A stretch of 64,000 nucleotides of DNA from NCBI GenBank assembly GCA_902629935.1, contig CACOSU010000001.1, positions 62,001-126,000 on the forward strand. The letters are read 5' to 3'. The notes beneath the pieces were generated by a model. That model was given only the letters and a program-made list of their open reading frames with translations, made no database searches and was not told the origin of the DNA. The DNA comes from an uncultured Pelagibacteraceae bacterium. GTDB lineage: Bacteria > Pseudomonadota > Alphaproteobacteria > Pelagibacterales > Pelagibacteraceae. Positions 57,824-64,000 of the stretch are shown one piece after another (within the stretch, counting starts at the first letter, position 1; each line of letters opens with the position of its first letter). A program made the position numbers and the translations under genes.

Positions 57824-59500
57824 TCCTTCAATTTCACCTTTATCATTTAATTTAATAGAGTCAGCTGCGGGAACTCGTGGTAATCCAGGCATTGTCATTA
57901 TAGCTCCACAAACGACTACAATAAATTCAGCACCAGAAGAAAGTCTTATTTCTCTAATTGGTAAAGCGTGACCAGTTGGTGCTCCTTTTAGATTAGGATC
58001 TGTTGAAAAACTATATTGTGTTTTTGCAACACAAATAGGTAATTCACCGTAACCAGCATCCTCAAAAGTTTTCAGTTGATCTCTTATTTTTGTATCAGCA
58101 ATTACCTCATCTGCTCTATAAATTTCTTTTGCAATAGTCTCTATTTTTTTAAATAAAGGAGTATTACTCTCATATAAAAAATTAAATTTAGCCTGATTTT
58201 TTTCACATAGATCTACAACGTGTGCTGCTAGTTCTTTTGTTCCCTCACCACCATTTGACCAGTGAGTACAAAGACTTGCTTTCACATCTAAGCTGTCACA
58301 AAATTCAATTAAAGCTTCTACTTCATTATCAGTATCTTTAACAAAATGATTAACAGCAACTGCTACTGGTAAACCAAATTTTTTAACATTTTCAATATGT
58401 CTCTCTAAATTAACCAACCCTTTTTTAAGAGCATCTACATTTTCATTTTTTAGATCATCTTTTGCAACACCACCATGCATTTTTAATGCTCTAATTGTTG
58501 CAACTATTACAACACAACTTGGTTTTAAATTTGATTTTCTACATTTTATATCTAAGAATTTTTCAGCTCCTAAATCAGCACCAAAGCCAGCTTCAGTGAC
58601 AACATAATCAGCAAGTTTTAGACCAGTTTTTGTTGCAATTACCGAATTACATCCATGTGCAATGTTTGCAAATGGACCTCCATGTATTATTGCAGGATTA
58701 TTTTCTAACGTTTGGGTTACATTAGGTCTTATTGCGTCTTTCAACAACACAGTCATAGGTCCTTGGGCTTTTAAATCTTTTGCGTAAATTGGTTTCTTAG
58801 ATCTATTGTAAGCAATTGTAATATTACCTATTCTTTTTTCTAAATCTTGTAAATCATTTGATAAACAAAAAATAGCCATGATTTCTGAAGCGACAGTAAT
58901 ATCAAAACCATCTTCTCTTGGGAAACCATTAGCTACACCACCTAAATTAATATTTATTGATCTTAACGATCGATCGTTCATATCCATAACTCTTTTCCAA
59001 ACAACTCTTCTGACATCGATGTCTAATTTATTCCCCCAATAAATATGGTTATCAATGAGTGCTGATAATAAATTATGAGCAGATGTTATTGCGTGGAAGT
59101 CTCCTGTAAAATGAAGATTAATTTGTTCCATTGGAACTACCTGAGCATATCCTCCTCCAGCAGCCCCACCTTTCATTCCAAAAGAGGGACCTAAACTTGG
59201 CTCTCTTAAACAAACAATTGATTTTTTTCCTATTTTATTCAATCCATCATGAAGTCCAACAGAGGTTGTTGTTTTTCCCTCGCCAGCAGGTGTTGGTGTA
59301 ATAGCTGTAACTAAAATCAATTTACCATCAGGCTTATTTTTAAGTGTATCTAGATATTCTAAATTTATCTTAGCAATATGTCGCCCCATCGGACTAAACG
59401 CTGCACTTTCATCTGGCACATTTATTTTTGCTAAAACATCATTTATTGGTTGCATTTTAGCCTCTCTAGCTATTTGAATATCTGATTTGACATCACTCAT
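57815..59500 (-). CDS. fhs: Formate-tetrahydrofolate ligase
   Basis: [55 protein letters not shown]. Confidence 0.97.
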   Translation of the reverse strand: MSDVKSDIQIAREAKMQPINDVLAKINVPDESAAFSPMGRHIAKINLEYLDTLKNKPDGKLILVTAITPTPAGEGKTTTSVGLHDGLNKIGKKSIVCLREPSLGPSFGMKGGAAGGGYAQVVPMEQINLHFTGDFHAITSAHNLLSALIDNHIYWGNKLDIDVRRVVWKRVMDMNDRSLRSININLGGVANGFPREDGFDITVASEIMAIFCLSNDLQDLEKRIGNITIAYNRSKKPIYAKDLKAQGPMTVLLKDAIRPNVTQTLENNPAIIHGGPFANIAHGCNSVIATKTGLKLADYVVTEAGFGADLGAEKFLDIKCRKSNLKPSCVVIVATIRALKMHGGVAKDDLKNENVDALKKGLVNLERHIENVKKFGLPVAVAVNHFVKDTDNEVEALIEFCDSLDVKASLCTHWSNGGEGTKELAAHVVDLCEKNQAKFNFLYESNTPLFKKIETIAKEIYRADEVIADTKIRDQLKTFEDAGYGELPICVAKTQYSFSTDPNLKGAPTGHALPIREIRLSSGAEFIVVVCGAIMTMPGLPRVPAADSIKLNDKGEIEGLF

Positions 59501-59628
59501 TTAAAATCCTTTAAATTAAAACGTTTACTTGCAGACTTCATATCCTTTTTTAAGTTCTTTGGAAACTTCTAAAAAATATATATAAAAAAAATAAGAACTA
59601 TTTAGATTCTTTACTATAAAATTAACTA

Positions 59629-60885
59629 ATGCAGAAATATTCTATATTTAATTTAGTCAAAAATGCTTTTTCTAATCATCAAAATTGGGATTTAGCATGG
59701 AAGGACCCAGAACCAAAAGAGGAATATGATGTAGTAATTATTGGAGGTGGTGGCCATGGTCTTGCTACAGCTTATTATCTTGCCAAAGAACATAATATTA
59801 CAAAAGTTGCAATCATTGAAAAAGGATGGATTGGAGGTGGAAACGTAGGACGAAACACTACAATCATTAGATCTAATTACATGCATGATGAAAACGGATT
59901 ATTCAGTGAATTTGGAATGGATTTATGGAGAAAGATGAGTCAGGACCTAAATTACAATGTAATGTTTTCTCCTCGAGGAATTATTAATCTAGCTCACTCA
60001 GATGCGCAAATGAATGCTTATGCGAGAAGAGGAAATTCAATGAGGTTAAATGGAATAGATGCTGTTCTTTTGAATAGAGAACAGGTCAAAGAAATTATTC
60101 CAATGGCTGATTTTTCTGAAAATGTTAGATTTCCAATTTTTGGTGGCTTGATGCAACCAAGTGCAGGAACTGCAAGACATGATGCGGTTGCATGGGGTTA
60201 TGCTCGTCAAGCAGATGACATGGGAGTTGATATTATTCAAAATTGTGAGGTAATTGGTTTCGATGTTTCTGCTGGAAAAATAAATGGTATTCGAACATCT
60301 CGTGGAAATATTAAAGCTAAAAAAGTTGGTTTATGTGTTGCAGGAAGCACAAATATTTTAGCTGAAAAATTAAATATGACTTTACCAATAGAAACTCATC
60401 TTCTTCAAGCATGTGTTTCAGAACCAGTTAAACCTGTTTTAGATAGCGTAGTAACTTTTGGTGCTGGACATTTTTATATTAGTCAATCTGATAAAGGCGA
60501 AATGGTTATGGGTGGAGATCTCGATGGATATAACAGTTACGCACAAAGAGGAAATCTACCAACTTTACAACATGTTTTAACAGAAGGTATAGCGATGATG
60601 CCTTTTTTAAGTAAGTTAAAAATGCTTAGAACCTGGGGCGGTATAATGGATATGTCAATGGATGGATCTCCCATAATTGATAAAACTCATATAGATGGTT
60701 TGTATTTAAATTGTGGTTGGTGTTATGGAGGTTTTAAAGCAACTCCTGCATCTGGCTGGACGTTTGCCCATACAATTGCTCAAGATAGAGTTCATGAATT
60801 AAATGCAGGATATAGTTTGAACAGATTTAATACTGGTCATTTAATTGACGAAAAGGGACTTGGAACTAAAACCTGGATATCATAA
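59629..60885 (+). CDS. soxB: Sarcosine oxidase beta subunit family / N-methylglutamate dehydrogenase-type subunit
   Basis: DVVIIGGGGHGLATAYYLA, GWIGGGNVGRNTTIIRSNY; followed by SoxD and SoxA homologues. Confidence 0.9.
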   Translation: MQKYSIFNLVKNAFSNHQNWDLAWKDPEPKEEYDVVIIGGGGHGLATAYYLAKEHNITKVAIIEKGWIGGGNVGRNTTIIRSNYMHDENGLFSEFGMDLWRKMSQDLNYNVMFSPRGIINLAHSDAQMNAYARRGNSMRLNGIDAVLLNREQVKEIIPMADFSENVRFPIFGGLMQPSAGTARHDAVAWGYARQADDMGVDIIQNCEVIGFDVSAGKINGIRTSRGNIKAKKVGLCVAGSTNILAEKLNMTLPIETHLLQACVSEPVKPVLDSVVTFGAGHFYISQSDKGEMVMGGDLDGYNSYAQRGNLPTLQHVLTEGIAMMPFLSKLKMLRTWGGIMDMSMDGSPIIDKTHIDGLYLNCGWCYGGFKATPASGWTFAHTIAQDRVHELNAGYSLNRFNTGHLIDEKGLGTKTWIS

Positions 60886-61155
60886 ATGCTCTATATTAAA
60901 TGCCCACATTGTGGAATGAGACCACAAATTGAATTTTCTTATGGTGGAGATGCAAGTGTAAAAAGGCCAGAACTGAACAAAGAAATTTCTGATCAAGAGT
61001 GGAATGACTTTGTTTACAATAGAAAAAGCTTAAGAGGAAAACATTTAGAGTTATGGCAACATATATCAGGATGTAGACAATGGATAAAAGTAGAGAGAGA
61101 CACTGCAACTCATGAAATATTTAAAACTTTTAAAGCTGATGAGGAAGTTGCTTAA
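60886..61155 (+). CDS. soxD: Sarcosine oxidase delta subunit family
   Basis: LYIKCPHCGMRPQIEFSYGGDA, RGKHLELWQHISGCRQW. Confidence 0.9.
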   Translation: MLYIKCPHCGMRPQIEFSYGGDASVKRPELNKEISDQEWNDFVYNRKSLRGKHLELWQHISGCRQWIKVERDTATHEIFKTFKADEEVA

Positions 61156-64000
61156 TGTCTCAAGATTTCAGGTTAGATAGTGTTGGATTAATTAATAGAG
61201 ATAAAAAATTATCATTTAAATTCAATGGAAAACAATATTTTGGATATGAGGGTGATACTTTAGCATCCGCTTTGCTTGCAAACGGTGTTCATTTAGTTGG
61301 TAGAAGTTTCAAATATCACAGGCCAAGAGGTTTCTTTGGAGCAGGAGTTGACGAACCTTATGCAATAGTTCAGCTTTATAGGAATAATGAAACTGAGCCA
61401 AATATTAAAGCAACTGAGCAAGAACTTTTTGAGGGTTTAGAGGCAAGAAGTGTAAATTGTTGGCCAAGTGTTAATTTTGATATTGGCGCAATCAATAATT
61501 TTTTAAAGATTTTTTTACCTGCTGGATTTTATTACAAAACATTTATGTGGCCAAAAAGCTTTTGGTATAGAATTTATGAGCCATTTATCAGAAAAGCAGC
61601 TGGATTAGGTGTAGCATCTACTAAACACGATAAAGAGAGATATGAGCATAAATATGAATATTGTGATTTATTGATAGCTGGATCAGGACCATCAGGTTTG
61701 TCTAGCGCATATGCAGCCGCAAAAAATGGTGCAAAAGTTATTTTAGCAGAAGACAAGCCAAGATTTGGCGGGTCTTTATTAACAGATGATGTGAATATTG
61801 GAAACCAATCAGGAAAAAATTGGGCAGAAGGAATAATTGCTGAACTCAAAACAATGCCAAATGTTGTGGTAAAAAATAGGTCTCAAATCTTTGGCTATTA
61901 TGATCACAACATGCTTGTAATGTCGGAAAAGGTAAGTGATCATTTACCAAAAACTAAAAAATATCACCCAAATAAAAGATTATGGTACATCCGAGCAAAA
62001 GAGGTTTTAATTTCATCAGGATCTATTGAAAGACCAATAGTTTTTGGAAATAATGATACGCCAGGTGTAATGCTTTCTTCTGCTGCTAAAGAATACTTAA
62101 AAGTTTATGGAGTTTTAGTTGGAAAAAATCCATTGATATTTACAAATAACGACAGTGGATACGAAACAGCTATTGAATTTCAAAAACATGGAGTGCAACC
62201 AACAGTATTAGATTCAAGAAAAAATCCTGAATCAGAAATTATTGATGAGGCGAAAAGTTTAGGAATAAATATTAAAAATTCTTATGTAGTTGTTGCAGCA
62301 CAAGGATATAAAAAAGTAAAATCTGCAGATATAGCGAGTATTTCTGATGATAAAAAACAACTTGGAAAAATAGAAAATATTATATGTGATTGTATATGCG
62401 TTTCAGGTTTTTGGACACCGTCTATTCATTTAGCATCTCAATCAGGAAATAAAACTAAGTTTAAAGAAGAAATTGATGCATTTGTTCCAGGGACCTCAAA
62501 ACAACAAGAGACCACTTTAGGAGCTGCTAACGGAGTATTCTCTTTAGAAGAAACTCTAAAAACTTCATTTGAAAAAGGAAGAGAGTTATCAAAAAAAATT
62601 ACTGATAATGATAACGAAGTAAGCATTCCAAACGTAGTTGAAAAAAAATCTTCTAAACACGATAAGTTTTGGTGTGTTCCATTACCAGCAGGAAAAAATT
62701 ATAAAAGATTTTTAGATTTTCAAAACGACGTAGCTGTATCGGATATCGAAATAGCTCTGAGAGAAGGTTATAGATCAATCGAGCATGTTAAAAGATATAC
62801 TACGCTTGGAATGGCAACAGACCAAGGTAAAACAAGTAATTTGAATGGTTTACAGCTAGTTTCAGAAATTGAAAATAAAGTTGTTCCAGCAGTAGGTCAT
62901 ACTACTTTTAGACCTCCATATACACCTATATCAATTGGTGCGATTGTAGGAAGAGAAGTTGGCAAAAATTCAAAACCAACAAGGAAATCTCCAATGCATG
63001 ATTGGCATGAGAAAAATAATGCAGTTTTTGTTGATGCGGGTGTTTGGTTGAGACCTAGATATTACAAAAGAGGTAACGAAAATTTATTTGAAGGATCTAA
63101 GAGAGAAGCAAAAAATGTGAGAACAAATGTTGGTGTTTGTGATGTGACTACACTTGGTAAAATTGATATCAAAGGACCAGATTCGGCTGAGTTGTTAAAT
63201 AGAGTCTATACTAATGCTTGGTTAAAATTACCAGTAGGTAAAGCTAGGTATGGTGTTATGTTAAGAGAAGACGGTATTGTTATGGATGATGGAACAACTA
63301 CAAGAATTTCAGAAAATCACTATCATATGACTACGACAACAGCACAGGCTGCAAATGTTCTTTCACATTTAGAATATTATTTACAACTAGTATGGCCTGA
63401 ATTAAATGTTAATGTTGTTTCAACAACAGAACAATGGGCAGGAGCGGCTATTGCAGGACCAAAATCTAGAGATGTCTTACAAAAATTATTTCCAAATTTA
63501 GATGTATCTAATGAGGGACTTCCTTTTATGGGTTATATGGAAGGAAATTTATTTGGAGTAAAAGCTAGAATATTTCGAATATCTTTTTCAGGTGAGCTTG
63601 CATATGAAGTCAACGTCGAGTCTGATAATGGAAACTTTATGTGGCAAAAAATTATGGAAGTTGGTGAGGAGTTTAAAATCCAACCATATGGTACAGAAGC
63701 ACTATCAACTTTGAGAATTGAAATGGGACATGTTGCTGGCTCAGAACTTGATGGGAGAACAATACCTTATGACAATGCTTTAGATGGCCTTGTTAGCAAA
63801 AAGAAAGATTTTATTGGAAAAAGATCACTTCAAAGAGCAGCTTTTACAGCAGGGGACAGACAAAGAGTAGTAGGGGTAGTTCCCCTAGATAAAAAAACAA
63901 GTATTCCAGAAGGATCTCATTTAGTTAAAGATGCTAATGCACCTTTACCAAATCCAAAGTTAGGGCATATCTCAGCATCGTGTTGGAGTGTTGAATATGA
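61155..64000 (+). CDS. soxA: Sarcosine oxidase alpha subunit family / N-methylglutamate dehydrogenase-type (partial, runs off right edge)
   Basis: ATG overlaps soxD stop; MSQDFRLDSVGLINRDKKLSFKFNGKQYFGYEGDTLASALLANGVHLVGRSFKYHRPRGFFGAGVDEP; AGSGPSGLSSAYAAA; C-terminal GcvT-like part present. Confidence 0.92.
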   Translation, partial: MSQDFRLDSVGLINRDKKLSFKFNGKQYFGYEGDTLASALLANGVHLVGRSFKYHRPRGFFGAGVDEPYAIVQLYRNNETEPNIKATEQELFEGLEARSVNCWPSVNFDIGAINNFLKIFLPAGFYYKTFMWPKSFWYRIYEPFIRKAAGLGVASTKHDKERYEHKYEYCDLLIAGSGPSGLSSAYAAAKNGAKVILAEDKPRFGGSLLTDDVNIGNQSGKNWAEGIIAELKTMPNVVVKNRSQIFGYYDHNMLVMSEKVSDHLPKTKKYHPNKRLWYIRAKEVLISSGSIERPIVFGNNDTPGVMLSSAAKEYLKVYGVLVGKNPLIFTNNDSGYETAIEFQKHGVQPTVLDSRKNPESEIIDEAKSLGINIKNSYVVVAAQGYKKVKSADIASISDDKKQLGKIENIICDCICVSGFWTPSIHLASQSGNKTKFKEEIDAFVPGTSKQQETTLGAANGVFSLEETLKTSFEKGRELSKKITDNDNEVSIPNVVEKKSSKHDKFWCVPLPAGKNYKRFLDFQNDVAVSDIEIALREGYRSIEHVKRYTTLGMATDQGKTSNLNGLQLVSEIENKVVPAVGHTTFRPPYTPISIGAIVGREVGKNSKPTRKSPMHDWHEKNNAVFVDAGVWLRPRYYKRGNENLFEGSKREAKNVRTNVGVCDVTTLGKIDIKGPDSAELLNRVYTNAWLKLPVGKARYGVMLREDGIVMDDGTTTRISENHYHMTTTTAQAANVLSHLEYYLQLVWPELNVNVVSTTEQWAGAAIAGPKSRDVLQKLFPNLDVSNEGLPFMGYMEGNLFGVKARIFRISFSGELAYEVNVESDNGNFMWQKIMEVGEEFKIQPYGTEALSTLRIEMGHVAGSELDGRTIPYDNALDGLVSKKKDFIGKRSLQRAAFTAGDRQRVVGVVPLDKKTSIPEGSHLVKDANAPLPNPKLGHISASCWSVEY

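Noticed and set aside
1-64000. CRISPR arrays, prophage genes, transposases, tRNA or rRNA genes
   Set aside because: None recognised on either strand; nearly all sequence is accounted for by metabolic and transport genes.

Overview
The window is AT-rich, densely packed bacterial chromosome. Gene content and compactness suggest a SAR11/Pelagibacterales-type alphaproteobacterium (inference; no rRNA is present to confirm it). I saw no tRNA, rRNA, CRISPR array, IS element or prophage gene.

The right two thirds look like an island for methylated-amine and one-carbon oxidation. It holds trimethylamine monooxygenase (tmm), a DUF1989-GcvT fusion TMAO demethylase (tdm), a TMAO-type ABC transporter (tmoX/V/W), gamma-glutamylmethylamide synthetase (gmaS) with an N-methylglutamate synthase triad (mgsABC), a SoxBDA/NMG-dehydrogenase-type cluster, and formate-THF ligase (fhs). 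The left part holds glycine-betaine-type and spermidine/putrescine-type ABC transporters, a gamma-butyrobetaine-hydroxylase-like dioxygenase, ectoine-utilisation-like genes, agmatinase, two paralogous aldehyde dehydrogenases, and housekeeping genes (acnA, bamB-like, zapE, photolyase).

The best candidate for an undescribed system is a second, paralogous 'GS-III + GlxB/GlxC/GlxD' set at 37.4-42.5 kb. It carries an unknown 138-aa protein and an adjacent DAO-family flavoenzyme, and it sits beside a divergent Amt transporter. It runs parallel to gmaS-mgsABC but differs in a visible way: its FMN subunit keeps the [3Fe-4S] cysteine motif that the mgsC paralogue has lost.

Other points: two unrelated genes (a MORN-repeat protein and a membrane protein) lie between tmoX and tmoV; hairpins follow all three ABC substrate-binding-protein genes; one small membrane ORF is missing from the supplied track; and there is an operator-like palindrome upstream of potD.
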